NCBI GenBank assembly: GCA_050952125.1
Contig: JBMNKK010000003.1
Span: 248,001-312,000 of the forward strand
DNA: 64,000 nt
Source: UBA3951 sp050952125
GTDB lineage: Bacteria > Bacillota > Sulfobacillia > Fermentithermobacillales > Fermentithermobacillaceae
Reading direction: 5' to 3'
This document shows positions 34,794 through 42,989 of this stretch, in pieces (the first letter of the stretch is position 1; each line of letters opens with the position of its first letter). The notes beneath the pieces are model-generated. The model was not told the DNA's origin, searched no databases, and worked only from the letters and a program-made list of their open reading frames with translations. A program made the position numbers and the translations under genes.

Positions 34794-36254
34794 TTAAGCG
34801 AAGTAGTCAAAGGAACCCGACATGTACGCTGCATTCACGGGCCCCGGTACTGACGCGGTCCGGCTCCCCGCCGCCCCGCGCGATGCTCTCGGCCGCGATG
34901 GTGAGAACATACCGCGGTCGTGGGCAAACGAGGCTGCGCCGTGCTGCCCTTGGTCAACCGAGAACCCTGCTAGAGTGAGTCCGTGTTCCGACAGAGCAGA
35001 AGACAGGTGCTCCGATGTCTCGGAAAGGGCCCTATGTGCTTCTCCACTTGCGGCGATGAACTTGACCGCCACATCCTGCCCCCTCGTTGAGAGGAGAACT
35101 GTGACACTCCCCAGTTCCGGCGGATCCAGGCGGAACTCGACACTCCTCGGGAGTCGCTTGAGAGCCTCCTCCCGGAGCTTCTCTGCCATATCTCTCACGT
35201 TGTCGAGGCTTATGGCTGGCACCGCCGTATTCCGGTCGCCCTTTTCGGGCCTAGCCGCCGCGATCGCCGTAGGAGCTACTTCCGGCGCTGCCCGCTCGAA
35301 CCGAACCCCTTCCGGAAGCGCTTCGACCGCCTCAGTCTCCCGTTCAGGAGTAGCGTCATCGACGGATACTTCCGTATCACGCGCCTCAGATACCACGGAC
35401 GCACGATCAACTTCTGCGCCGTCCTTCTTGGGTGCGGCAGAGAGTTCCGATCCCGAAACCAAATCACCCTGTCCCGGCATCTCCTCGCTGCGCTCAGGGC
35501 CGGTTGCAGTATCCTCAAGCAGTAGCCGCTTCGCCTGCTTGAGGACCTCACTGGCCTTCATGTGCACGGCTTTGGCGTCCACGTTCACCTTGGGAATCAC
35601 GTCCTCGCCGGCCGCGATCGCGTCCGGAAGGCTAACGCCCGCCTCGCCGCTATGGATCTCTTCTGTTCCACTTGGCCGCCCATCCGACATTGCACCGAGG
35701 ATTTCCCTTGGACCGTCCAACCTGCTGACTCGGGCACCCGGCTGCACTCCGGCGGTTACCGCTCGTGCCGTGAAGTCCTCGGCAGGTTCGGGAGAATCCT
35801 GCGCCGCAGCACGAAGACCCCCGACGCGAGCGAAGTCACCGCTTAGGCGCACGCCTGGTTCGGCGGAAAGTGACTCGAAAGGCTTGTCCGCCGGAGTCGC
35901 CGCAGGGCGGATCTCGCCTGACACGGCGCTGGCGGGAACCCAGTCCGTGTCGCAGGTTGAAGCTGCCTCTGTGCTCGAGATGGCAGTATCGGAAACCGGC
36001 GCGGTAATTCCAGCCGGGGCTCCATCTACGTGTGCAGGGGCTGCCACAGTCTCCATCCCCGGCACTTCCCCTCCTAGATCGGCTTCCGGAGTACCCGTCA
36101 CGGTCCCAGGGATGACATTACCCTGGCCCATCGCGACTGCCATGAGCGACATGAACAAGTCCCCCAGCGAGTCGCGCCCCTTCGCAGGCCTCAGAAGTGC
36201 CGCTCCCTCTTTCCCGCTCGTAGTATGAAGTGATACTTCCAGTCCTAGAGACAT
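34794..36254 (-). CDS. fliK: Flagellar hook-length control protein FliK
   Basis: Secreted molecular ruler that triggers the FlhB switch, 486 residues. Residues 30-330 are low-complexity (Ala, Glu, Pro, Ser, Val) and probably unfolded. The C-terminal Flg_hook domain is clear in EEALKRLPRSVEFRLDPPEL and GSVTVLLSTRGQDVAVKFIA, then GLTLAGFSVDQGQ. Position between fliJ and flgD agrees. A long open frame on the opposite strand is a codon-bias shadow. Confidence 0.88.
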   Translation of the reverse strand: MSLGLEVSLHTTSGKEGAALLRPAKGRDSLGDLFMSLMAVAMGQGNVIPGTVTGTPEADLGGEVPGMETVAAPAHVDGAPAGITAPVSDTAISSTEAASTCDTDWVPASAVSGEIRPAATPADKPFESLSAEPGVRLSGDFARVGGLRAAAQDSPEPAEDFTARAVTAGVQPGARVSRLDGPREILGAMSDGRPSGTEEIHSGEAGVSLPDAIAAGEDVIPKVNVDAKAVHMKASEVLKQAKRLLLEDTATGPERSEEMPGQGDLVSGSELSAAPKKDGAEVDRASVVSEARDTEVSVDDATPERETEAVEALPEGVRFERAAPEVAPTAIAAARPEKGDRNTAVPAISLDNVRDMAEKLREEALKRLPRSVEFRLDPPELGSVTVLLSTRGQDVAVKFIAASGEAHRALSETSEHLSSALSEHGLTLAGFSVDQGQHGAASFAHDRGMFSPSRPRASRGAAGSRTASVPGPVNAAYMSGSFDYFA

Positions 36255-36267
36255 GATTTTTCCTTGA

Positions 36268-36723
36268 TCACCTCGCTTTCGCTCTCATGAATCTGTCGGT
36301 ACCCATCTCGTCCAGTACCTTTGTCTGCTCCCACCAGAAGGCCGCCTTGTACTCGCGGAGCTTGTTCTCTTTGTGCCTTACAAGAGCTTTCTCCTCACGG
36401 GTTCTTGCCACGGCCACGTTTCTCGCCTTGGCAGTCAGGTCGCGCTTCACCCTGAGATCGGCCCTCTGCCGGAAGATTTCATCCTCGACCGATTCCTCGT
36501 ACCTTACCAGGTGCTTCATCGTGTTGCAGTCGAGAGCACCTGACATGGCTTTCCTGAGGTCCCGGCACGCGGACTCTCTCTCCTCATAGGCAGCGTCAAG
36601 TCTGGACTTCACGAGGCTCTCATTTCTGAGGGCCTCTCCGAGTTTCTCCTCGGCTAAGAGCCGCTTGATCTGCCTTACCTCAAGCGCCTTCTCGAGAGGA
36701 AACTCGAATTTCTTCATATCCAT
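36268..36723 (-). CDS. fliJ: Flagellar export chaperone FliJ
   Basis: Soluble coiled-coil protein of 151 residues, nearly all helical and charged. It starts with KFEFPLEKALEVRQIKR, the usual FliJ opening, and continues as an antiparallel coiled coil. FliJ sits in the centre of the FliI ring and links it to FlhA. The order fliH-fliI-fliJ-fliK is conserved. Confidence 0.9.
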   Translation of the reverse strand: MDMKKFEFPLEKALEVRQIKRLLAEEKLGEALRNESLVKSRLDAAYEERESACRDLRKAMSGALDCNTMKHLVRYEESVEDEIFRQRADLRVKRDLTAKARNVAVARTREEKALVRHKENKLREYKAAFWWEQTKVLDEMGTDRFMRAKAR

Positions 36724-36763
36724 CCCCGTCCTTTATCGGCAAACAGGCACTTTTGTGAAATAC

Positions 36764-38080
36764 CTACTGAACTTCAAACAATTCGTTAAGCATCGACACG
36801 GTTTCCCCGAAGGAGAACTTCTCTTCGGTGCCCTGGCGCAAGAAGGCGTTGACCTTCTCTATATGGGCGAGGGCGTCGTCAATTCGCTCGTTCGAGCCCT
36901 TGACGTAGGCTCCGATGTTGATTAGATCCTCGGCCTTCCTGTAAGTGGCCAATACCGAGCGGAGCCGGGCAGCGGCCTCCTTCTGCTCTTCGCCGGTCAC
37001 CTGCGTCATAAGCCGCGAAACCGAGGCCAGGACGTCTATTGACGGATAGTGGCCCATCTGCGCCAGGTCGCGTGAAAGCACTATATGGCCGTCCAGAATG
37101 CCTCGCGCTGCGTCGGCAATAGGCTCGTCCATGTCGTCGCCCTCAACGAGCACCGTATAGATGCCCGTGATGCTCCCGCGCGAGCTGCATCCCGCTCTCT
37201 CCAGTAGTCTGGGTAGGTTGGCGAACACTGAAGGGGTATACCCTCTTGTAGTCGGGGGCTCGCCGGTGGCAAGGCCCACTTCGCGGAGAGCCATGCACCA
37301 CCTGGTCAAGGAATCCATCATCAACAGCACCGAGAGACCTTGGTCTCTGAAGTACTCCGCAATGGCGGTAGCTACCCATGCCGCCTTGATCCGCATGAGC
37401 GCCGGTTCATCCGAAGTGGCCACCACGACGACCGAGCGCTTCAAACCTTCAGGCCCCAAATCTTTCTCGATGAACTCTTTCACTTCTCGCCCGCGCTCGC
37501 CAATGAGAGCGATGACGTTTATGTCGCCCGATGTGTTGCGTGCAATCATACCCATGAGTGTGGACTTGCCGACCCCGGACCCCGAGAAAATGCCTATTCT
37601 CTGCCCTTCTCCAAGGGTTAGCATTCCGTCGATGGCCTTAACACCGGTGGCGAGCGGCGAGTCTATCCTGGCTCGCTCCAACGGGGCCGGAGGCTTCTCC
37701 ATGGTCGGATAGTGTTTTTCCACTGCCCACCAGGGTTTTCTGTCCATCGGAAAACCTAAGGCGTCTACCACCCGCCCAAGCATGCCGGAGCCAACCGACA
37801 CCCGGAGCTCCCGCCCGGTTGATTCCACGAGGGTACCCGGCGCAATGCCGTCAAGGTCCCCGTAAGGCATGAGCAGCACGCGACCGTTCTTGAACCCCAC
37901 TGCCTCACCCAAGATGCGAACTCCTGAAGCAGGAAGGAGGTAACAGATCTCCCCCATCTTGACCTTGGGCCCCGAAGACTCCACCAAGAGTCCCACCACA
38001 TCTCGAACGATGCCTCCGAACGTCACGGTCCGGGCGCTTCGAATTGCGTCTTCATAGACCTCGAATGACAACTCGGTCAT
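36764..38080 (-). CDS. fliI: Flagellum-specific ATPase FliI
   Basis: ATPase of the flagellar type III export apparatus, 438 residues and related to the F1 beta subunit. The Walker A loop is in GIFSGSGVGKSTLMGMIAR, the Walker B strand is LSVLLMMDSLTR, and downstream come YTPSVFANLPRLLERAG and GSITGIYTVLVEGDD. It overlaps fliH by 4 bases, in line with the FliH2-FliI complex. Confidence 0.96.
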   Translation of the reverse strand: MTELSFEVYEDAIRSARTVTFGGIVRDVVGLLVESSGPKVKMGEICYLLPASGVRILGEAVGFKNGRVLLMPYGDLDGIAPGTLVESTGRELRVSVGSGMLGRVVDALGFPMDRKPWWAVEKHYPTMEKPPAPLERARIDSPLATGVKAIDGMLTLGEGQRIGIFSGSGVGKSTLMGMIARNTSGDINVIALIGERGREVKEFIEKDLGPEGLKRSVVVVATSDEPALMRIKAAWVATAIAEYFRDQGLSVLLMMDSLTRWCMALREVGLATGEPPTTRGYTPSVFANLPRLLERAGCSSRGSITGIYTVLVEGDDMDEPIADAARGILDGHIVLSRDLAQMGHYPSIDVLASVSRLMTQVTGEEQKEAAARLRSVLATYRKAEDLINIGAYVKGSNERIDDALAHIEKVNAFLRQGTEEKFSFGETVSMLNELFEVQ

Positions 38081-38799
38081 TGCGTTTCAGCCCCTATTAC
38101 CTTCTTGCGAGCTTCCGCCAGCGCGTGCGCTACGTTGCGGATCTGAGACTCTATCGTCACGTCGACGAACCCGTGGGGAGTGCGGACGACTGCCCCGCCG
38201 GACACTTCGGCATCGCCGACAACCTCGATTGACTTGGCTCCTACTTCTTGGCACAGCGCCTCTTTCTCGCCTTCGACAAGAGCGACAAGGCTGGGATCCA
38301 CGCGCAGCTGGAACTCTCTCTCGTCTCTGACACTGGCCAGGCCCTTCCGGATAAGCTCAAGAACCACTGTTGAATCGGCCTCGAACGAGTCGTTCACTAC
38401 GCGCCTGGCAACTTCAATAGCCAAGGCCAGGAGTTTGGGTTCCACTTCCGCCAGCATCGCCTTGTAGGCACCGCGCGCCGACTCCAACACCTCTTCTGCC
38501 TCTCTTATGATGCCTTCGGCCTCAGATAGGCCCTTGGAGTGGCCTTCGGCGTACCCTTCATCCCTGCCCGCTTCTCTCGCTTCGGCCAAAACGTCCTCAC
38601 GCCGGGCAAGCGCCTCTTGCAGCAGTGACTCGGCTTCTTCTTTAGCTTTAGCCAAGAGCGCCTCAGCCTCTCTCTTCGCCTCGGCAGCCATCGCTTCCAG
38701 GTCCGGAAGCTGAACGGGATCTTCCTCGATCTTGGGCTGAACGGGAGGAGGAGGCAGTGCCCGCTGCAGGCGAGATCGCGTGCGAAACACCCTAGACAA
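38077..38799 (-). CDS. fliH: Flagellar assembly protein FliH
   Basis: Regulator and stalk of the FliI ATPase, 240 residues. It has an N-terminal basic and proline-rich segment, a long Ala/Glu-rich coiled coil (about 35-115) and a C-terminal FliH/V-ATPase E-like domain (LLALAIEVARRVVNDSFEAD, LELIRKGLASV, VVRTPHGFVDVTI). The TTG start lies inside the fliG stop region (8-base overlap) behind GGAGGAGGAG. Confidence 0.92.
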   Translation of the reverse strand: MSRVFRTRSRLQRALPPPPVQPKIEEDPVQLPDLEAMAAEAKREAEALLAKAKEEAESLLQEALARREDVLAEAREAGRDEGYAEGHSKGLSEAEGIIREAEEVLESARGAYKAMLAEVEPKLLALAIEVARRVVNDSFEADSTVVLELIRKGLASVRDEREFQLRVDPSLVALVEGEKEALCQEVGAKSIEVVGDAEVSGGAVVRTPHGFVDVTIESQIRNVAHALAEARKKVIGAETQ

Positions 38800-39814
38800 C
38801 GATCTCGTCTCCTCCTCCGCGCCCTACGACTATCTCGCCCTGGTCCTCAAGCCGCCTTATGATGGCGACGATCTTCTGCTGTGCGTCCTCTACGTCTCTC
38901 ATGCGTACGGGGCCAAGGTAGTCGATGCTCTCCTTGAGCGTCTCGACCGCTCTGGACGAAAGGTTCTTGTAGACCTTTTCCTTGACTTCGTCCGACGCAG
39001 CCTTGAGGGCCATGGGCAGGTCCTTGGACATGTCAACGTCTCGCAGGAATCTCTGTACAGCCCTGTCGTCAAGGTAGATGATGTCCTCAAACAGGAACAT
39101 GCGGCGCTTGATCTCCTCGGAAAGCTCAGGAGCCTCCACATCCAGCGCATTGAGGATCGTCTTCTCAGTCTGTCTGTCTACGTTGTTCAGGATGTCTACG
39201 ATCGCGCTGACGCCGCCCGTGCGGGTGTAATCGTGTCCGACAACATTGACCAGCTTTCGCTCAAGTATCCTTTCGATCTCCTTGATCACTTCAGGACTGG
39301 TGGCCTCCATTGACGCGATCCTCCGCGATACCTCAACCTGGAGGTCAGGGCCGAGGGAGGCCAAGATGGAACCCGATTGATTCGGAGCCAGGTAGCTCAG
39401 TATCAGCGCGATGGTCTGAGGCGACTCCGACTCAAGGAAGTTGAGCAATTGGCTCGGCTCCGTCTTGCGTGCAAAGTCGAAGGGCCTGACCTGCAGCGAG
39501 GCCGTGAGGCGCCCCAGGACATCCACTGCCTTATCCTTTCCGACCGCCTTCTCAAGCAGGATCTTCGCGTACTCGATGCCGCCTTCGTCTATGTACTGCT
39601 GCGCTATGGCCATATCGGCGAACTCGCTCAGTACTTGGTCTCGAACTTCCTGGTCCACCCTTCGAGTACCGGCGATCTCCAGGGTGAGGACGTCGATATC
39701 CTCCTCTTTCATGCACTTCATGACTTGCGCTGAAAGATCGGGTCCCAGGCTGATCAGGAAGATCGCCGCCTTTTCCCTGCCGTTTAGCGCGCTCTTGTGT
39801 GCTGTAGCCATCAT
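38792..39814 (-). CDS. fliG: Flagellar motor switch protein FliG
   Basis: Rotor protein that contacts MotA and generates torque, 340 residues. The N-terminal FliF-binding domain (NGREKAAIFLISLGPDLSAQ), the middle domain with SPQTIALILSYLAPNQSGSI, and the C-terminal domain with MFLFEDIIYLDDRAVQRFLR and its charged torque helix are all present. It overlaps fliF by 4 bases. Confidence 0.96.
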   Translation of the reverse strand: MMATAHKSALNGREKAAIFLISLGPDLSAQVMKCMKEEDIDVLTLEIAGTRRVDQEVRDQVLSEFADMAIAQQYIDEGGIEYAKILLEKAVGKDKAVDVLGRLTASLQVRPFDFARKTEPSQLLNFLESESPQTIALILSYLAPNQSGSILASLGPDLQVEVSRRIASMEATSPEVIKEIERILERKLVNVVGHDYTRTGGVSAIVDILNNVDRQTEKTILNALDVEAPELSEEIKRRMFLFEDIIYLDDRAVQRFLRDVDMSKDLPMALKAASDEVKEKVYKNLSSRAVETLKESIDYLGPVRMRDVEDAQQKIVAIIRRLEDQGEIVVGRGGGDEIVV

Positions 39815-41349
39815 CGCTCATCCTCCAAGAGCCAAGTCTTCAGGAGATTTGCCATAGCTGCCGGGTTGACCCGTGCCATGCGCTCTATATCCTCACGAAG
39901 CCGCTGCTTATTGAGCACGTCAGGGCTAAGCGACGGCTGTTCCTCCTCAAGGAGAGGCAAGGGCTCGGGCTCGGCTTCAAGGGCCTTAGCCCTCCTCCGG
40001 CGCATCAGGTAGAGGATAACCGTGCCGACGATGAGAGCGGCTGCGACCGCAATTGCGTAGACATATACCCTCGGGAATTGGGTAGCCGGCGGAGTCATAC
40101 TTGATTCCAGCTTCTCAGCCAGACTTGTGTCGAATGGCATCCCGATGACGCTGATCTTGTCTTGGCGGAGGGGGTCAAGGCCTAGCGCGGCAGTTACGGC
40201 TTCCGATATGACGGAGCGAGAGTCGTCGTCAAGGTCCTTATTTACCATCACGGCCACCGACAGGTTCTTGATAGAACCCGGAGTCACCAACGTCTCCGTG
40301 GTCCTGCGGTTTACTTCGTAGTTGGTGGTCGTCTCAGTTCTCTGATACTGTGACTGTCCCTGGCCGCCCGTCGCATACGTGGGTACGTCAAGGCCGCCCG
40401 CGACACCGCCTGCAGGTGTACCGGTTCCCTGGTAGCTCTCGGTCACCTGCTGAGTGCTGCGGAGAGCGCCCTGCGGTTCGGTGATGTATGCATCATCCAC
40501 GATCCTCACTTGGTCCAAGTTCAGGACGGCGCTAACCTGGCACACTACATTTCCGGCACCCAAGACGGGTGACAGCATGGAAATGAGCCTTGCCTCCAGA
40601 TTGCGCTCAACGGTGGTGGTGAGTTCGTAGGCAGCGTTCGAAATCTGGCTGCCCAGTTCGTCATCTGCAAAGTCTTGTGACAGGAGCCTCCCAGTCGTAT
40701 CCATAACGGTAACGTCTTCGGGCGAGAGCCCCTCAACCGAGCGGGCAACCAAATTCATGATTCCCTTTACGGTTGGAGCAGGTAGGTTCAGCGCCGGCTG
40801 CAGTTTGAGGAGGACGGCGGCGGTAGCTGGGGTTCTCTGAGCCGCAAACACCGTATCTTCCGGTATCACAATGTGAACCCTTGCGTCTTCCACGCCGGAA
40901 ATCGATTTCACCGTACGCGTGAGCTCACCGGACAAGGCTCTCGCGTACTGTACCTTCCGTTCAAAGTCGGTCGCCCAAAGCGAGTTGCCCTGAATGCTCT
41001 CGAAACCTACGATTCCCGATGAGGGCAATCCCTGCGACGCCAGCGAAAGCCTGGTTCTGTAAACCTGGTCCGCAGGGATCTTAACCGTCCGGCCTTGATC
41101 GGCCAGTTCGTACGGTATGGATTGCCGCTCCAGCTCGGTAACGATATTGCCTGCGTCCTGAGGATCCAGATTGGACCACAGCGTCTCGTACCGGGGCCCC
41201 TTTGAGAAGAGTGTCAGCGATAGCAGGAGTGCGACAAAAACCACGGCAATACTCGACATGATGACGATACGCTGGGTCTTCCCTAGTCTGGCCCAGGTGT
41301 CCCGCACTCCCTTTGTAATGACAGCGACGTTAGTCCCCATGTGACTCAC
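39811..41349 (-). CDS. fliF: Flagellar MS-ring protein FliF
   Basis: Membrane ring platform of the basal body, 512 residues. Two flanking helices (IVMSSIAVVFVALLLSLTLF near residue 30 and YVYAIAVAAALIVGTVILYL near 435) enclose the large periplasmic-type region with ring-building motifs (RLSLASQGLPSSGIVGFE, VKSISGVEDARVHIVIPED). The C-terminal cytoplasmic tail binds FliG and ends in ANLLKTWLLEDE. Confidence 0.96.
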   Translation of the reverse strand: MSHMGTNVAVITKGVRDTWARLGKTQRIVIMSSIAVVFVALLLSLTLFSKGPRYETLWSNLDPQDAGNIVTELERQSIPYELADQGRTVKIPADQVYRTRLSLASQGLPSSGIVGFESIQGNSLWATDFERKVQYARALSGELTRTVKSISGVEDARVHIVIPEDTVFAAQRTPATAAVLLKLQPALNLPAPTVKGIMNLVARSVEGLSPEDVTVMDTTGRLLSQDFADDELGSQISNAAYELTTTVERNLEARLISMLSPVLGAGNVVCQVSAVLNLDQVRIVDDAYITEPQGALRSTQQVTESYQGTGTPAGGVAGGLDVPTYATGGQGQSQYQRTETTTNYEVNRRTTETLVTPGSIKNLSVAVMVNKDLDDDSRSVISEAVTAALGLDPLRQDKISVIGMPFDTSLAEKLESSMTPPATQFPRVYVYAIAVAAALIVGTVILYLMRRRRAKALEAEPEPLPLLEEEQPSLSPDVLNKQRLREDIERMARVNPAAMANLLKTWLLEDER

Positions 41350-41352
41350 CCG

Positions 41353-41658
41353 TTACAAAGGCATCCGCATGATTTCCTGGTAGGCTTCCAAAGCCTTGTT
41401 CCTTACGGAAATCACGAGGTCTAGCGCCAGGCTCGCCTTTTCTGCGCTGAGGACTGCGGTGTGCATATCGCGAGCGTTGCCGGTTACAAGGTCCAGCTGC
41501 GCCTGGCCAACCTCGCGGTTAAGAGACTCAAGAGTGGCTGACGCTTTCTCAAGGACGCTGGAAAAGGACCCTTCCTTGGCCACAGCCTCCTGGGGCCTGA
41601 CAGCCGGCCTTTCAACGATGGGGCCCAAGTTGGGCATGGGTACAGCTCTCAGATACAT
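41353..41658 (-). CDS. fliE: Flagellar hook-basal body complex protein FliE
   Basis: Small junction protein between the MS ring and the rod, 101 residues. The C-terminal family part is clear: VTGNARDMHTAVLSAEKASL, then LDLVISVRNKALEAYQEIMR. It lies between flgC and fliF in the standard order. Confidence 0.93.
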   Translation of the reverse strand: MYLRAVPMPNLGPIVERPAVRPQEAVAKEGSFSSVLEKASATLESLNREVGQAQLDLVTGNARDMHTAVLSAEKASLALDLVISVRNKALEAYQEIMRMPL

Positions 41659-41721
41659 CGGTTTTCCTCCCCCCGAGGATTCCAGCGCCGGTGACCGCCG
41701 GAATCAGGAACACATTTATGA

Positions 41722-42162
41722 CTAGACTCGCAGGAGCTCGAGCGCCCGCTGAGCCATGGTTTTGGCGGCTTCAATCGCCGTCACGTTCGCCTCGTAGGCG
41801 CGTGTTGCGGCCATCATGTCCACCATCTCTGTGACAACATCAACGTTTGGGTATGTGACGTAGCCGTCTTCGTCCGCATCGGGATGCCCGGGCGCGTACA
41901 CCCTTCGGAGAGGGCTCTGGTCTTCTTGAATTCCCGCAACCCGCACGCCTTGAGGCGCCCTCGAGTAGGACTTGGACAGGATATCCCGAAACGAGTACCT
42001 GGCTTCGTTAGGCGTGAATATCGCCACTTTGCGCCGGTAGGCGCTGCCGTTTTCAGTCCGTGTGCTTTCTGCGTTAGCCAAGTTGGAAGCTATGAGGTCG
42101 AGCCTCAGTCGTTCGGCTGTAAGGCCGGACGCACTTGCCTCAATGGCCGAGAACATCCTCAT
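41722..42162 (-). CDS. flgC: Flagellar basal-body rod protein FlgC
   Basis: Proximal rod protein of 146 residues. The N-terminal rod motif (FSAIEASASGLTAERLRLDL, then IASNLANAEST) and the C-terminal helix (NVDVVTEMVDMMAATRAYEA) are typical. It follows flgB by 5 bases. Confidence 0.96.
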   Translation of the reverse strand: MRMFSAIEASASGLTAERLRLDLIASNLANAESTRTENGSAYRRKVAIFTPNEARYSFRDILSKSYSRAPQGVRVAGIQEDQSPLRRVYAPGHPDADEDGYVTYPNVDVVTEMVDMMAATRAYEANVTAIEAAKTMAQRALELLRV

Positions 42163-42167
42163 TCGTT

Positions 42168-42551
42168 TCAGCGCCTCCCTTCTGTTATTGCTTTTCTCAA
42201 GAGTGAAAGTCTCGCGTTGAGCTGGCTGGATACTGCCGCGTAGTAGAGCGCGTTTGTAGAGACTTCACCCATCTCCCGATCGATATCGACACTGTTGCCG
42301 TCGGGAGTGATACTGGATAGATCCTGCTGGATCGTCCACGTATTGCGTTGGGAAGTAGGAGAAAGGTGCCGGGAATCGGTCTTCAGCCAAGCCGGCTGCC
42401 GCGTCCCCGCTTTGGCCAACATGCTTCTAAAGTCGAGGTCCAGCCGTTTGAACCCGGGAGTCTCAGCGTTAGCCACGTTGTTCGCGAGAATTTCGTGCCT
42501 GGCCCACGCGCCATCCATAGCTCTTTGCATGATGTCCGACATAGTCTTCAC
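42168..42551 (-). CDS. flgB: Flagellar basal-body rod protein FlgB
   Basis: Proximal rod protein of 127 residues, the first gene of the long flagellar cluster. It has RHEILANNVANAETPGFKR and a C-terminal rod helix (VDIDREMGEVSTNALYYAAV). The start is taken as GTG just behind a GGGGGGTGA ribosome site; ATG three codons later is possible. The leader upstream carries a c-di-GMP-I riboswitch. Confidence 0.96.
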   Translation of the reverse strand: MKTMSDIMQRAMDGAWARHEILANNVANAETPGFKRLDLDFRSMLAKAGTRQPAWLKTDSRHLSPTSQRNTWTIQQDLSSITPDGNSVDIDREMGEVSTNALYYAAVSSQLNARLSLLRKAITEGRR

Positions 42552-42576
42552 GATCTCACCCCCCTAAGATCAGAGA

Positions 42577-42606
42577 AACCTCCCGGCGCCAATACCGAGA
42601 GGCAGA
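42577..42606 (-). terminator. Possible hairpin between riboswitch and flgB
   Basis: On the minus strand CCTCTCGG pairs with CCGGGAGG over 8 bp (one G-U) around an 8-base loop, followed by TTTCTCTGATCTT. It could be an attenuator or a structure near the flgB ribosome site. The U-run is poor, so its action is uncertain. Confidence 0.35.
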
Positions 42607-42617
42607 CAAAACTAAAA

Positions 42618-42735
42618 CCGCCCTCTTCGGAAACCCGGCTGTCATGGCGACCTCTCTCCATCCAGGTCGCTTTAGACCCGCAGCTTTGCGTCACTGCCTT
42701 TCGACAGTTTTGCCATTATCGGTGCGCGGTAACTG
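42618..42735 (-). promoter_or_regulatory. Cyclic di-GMP-I (GEMM) riboswitch
   Basis: The minus-strand sequence contains the GEMM-I core in order: ATGGCAAAA, a hairpin ACTGTC-GAAA-GGCAGT with GNRA loop, GACGCAAAGC, GCGGGTCTAAAG, a perfect 7-bp stem GCGACCT/AGGTCGC, then CATGACAGCCGGGTTTCC. These are the conserved ligand-binding and tetraloop-receptor parts. Outside the core, ACCGC (5') can pair with GCGGT (3'), which is followed at once by TTTTAGTTTTG. Ligand-stabilised pairing could therefore act as a terminator. It lies directly upstream of flgB and should couple flagellar operon expression to c-di-GMP. The OFF direction is inferred. Confidence 0.92.
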
Positions 42736-42805
42736 GACTCTATTTAGTTGTGGACGCACCCTATTCTACGCCGATCGCCAAATTCCTTCTTTTGCGTTCA
42801 AGATT

Positions 42806-42833
42806 TTCATATTTTTTGCGATCCGCCAAACAA
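42806..42833 (-). promoter_or_regulatory. Candidate promoter for the flagellar operon leader
   Basis: On the minus strand TTGTTT and TATGAA are separated by 16 bases, about 70 bases before the riboswitch core and just inside the tandem repeat array. The match to the housekeeping consensus is only moderate, and no good sigma-28 box was found. Confidence 0.3.
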
Positions 42834-42836
42834 GAA

Positions 42837-42964
42837 CGGGCGGCGCCTTGGCGACCGCTAAGTTAAAACGGGCGGCGCCTTGGCGACCGCCAAATTAGAA
42901 CGGGCGGCGCCTTGGCGACCGCCGAATTAAGACGGGCGGCGCCTTGCCGGCCCCGCCCGTTTTC
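42837..42964. repeat. 32-bp tandem repeat array of hairpin units
   Basis: Units begin at 42837, 42869, 42901 and 42933, an exact 32-base period. The first three share CGGGCGGCGCCTTGGCGACC and an AT-rich tail; the fourth diverges after CGGGCGGCGCCTTG. On the minus strand each unit folds as GGCGG(T)CGCC-AA-GGCGCCGCC and is followed by a T-rich stretch such as CGTTCTAATTT or CGTTTTAACTT. The array therefore looks like serial terminators between codY and the flagellar promoter. There are no spacers of differing sequence, so it is not CRISPR. Confidence 0.9.
42925..42960 (-). terminator. Likely codY terminator
   Basis: ACGGGCGG at 42932-42939 pairs perfectly with CCGCCCGT at 42953-42960. Read on the minus strand this follows codY by 30 bases and is followed by CTTAATT. 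The same stem in the plus direction is followed by TTTT, so it could also stop antisense transcription. Confidence 0.5.
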
Positions 42965-42989
42965 CCAGCTCTTGAGCTTTTCTCTGCTG

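Noticed and set aside
34822..36228. A 468-codon open frame on the plus strand
   Set aside because: It lies exactly opposite fliK, has Ser/Arg-rich low-complexity sequence and no ribosome site; it is a shadow of the GC-rich fliK codons.
42700..42770. Sigma-28 promoter (TAAA ... CCGATAA) near the flgB leader
   Set aside because: The spacing between the two elements is about 20 bases instead of about 15, and the second element lies in the riboswitch core.
42348..42898. Plus-strand open frames across the flgB leader and repeats
   Set aside because: They run antisense to flgB, the riboswitch and the repeat array, with no family sequence or ribosome site.
42837..42964. Repeat array as a CRISPR
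   Set aside because: The units are directly tandem with an exact 32-base period and no variable spacers, and there are no cas genes.
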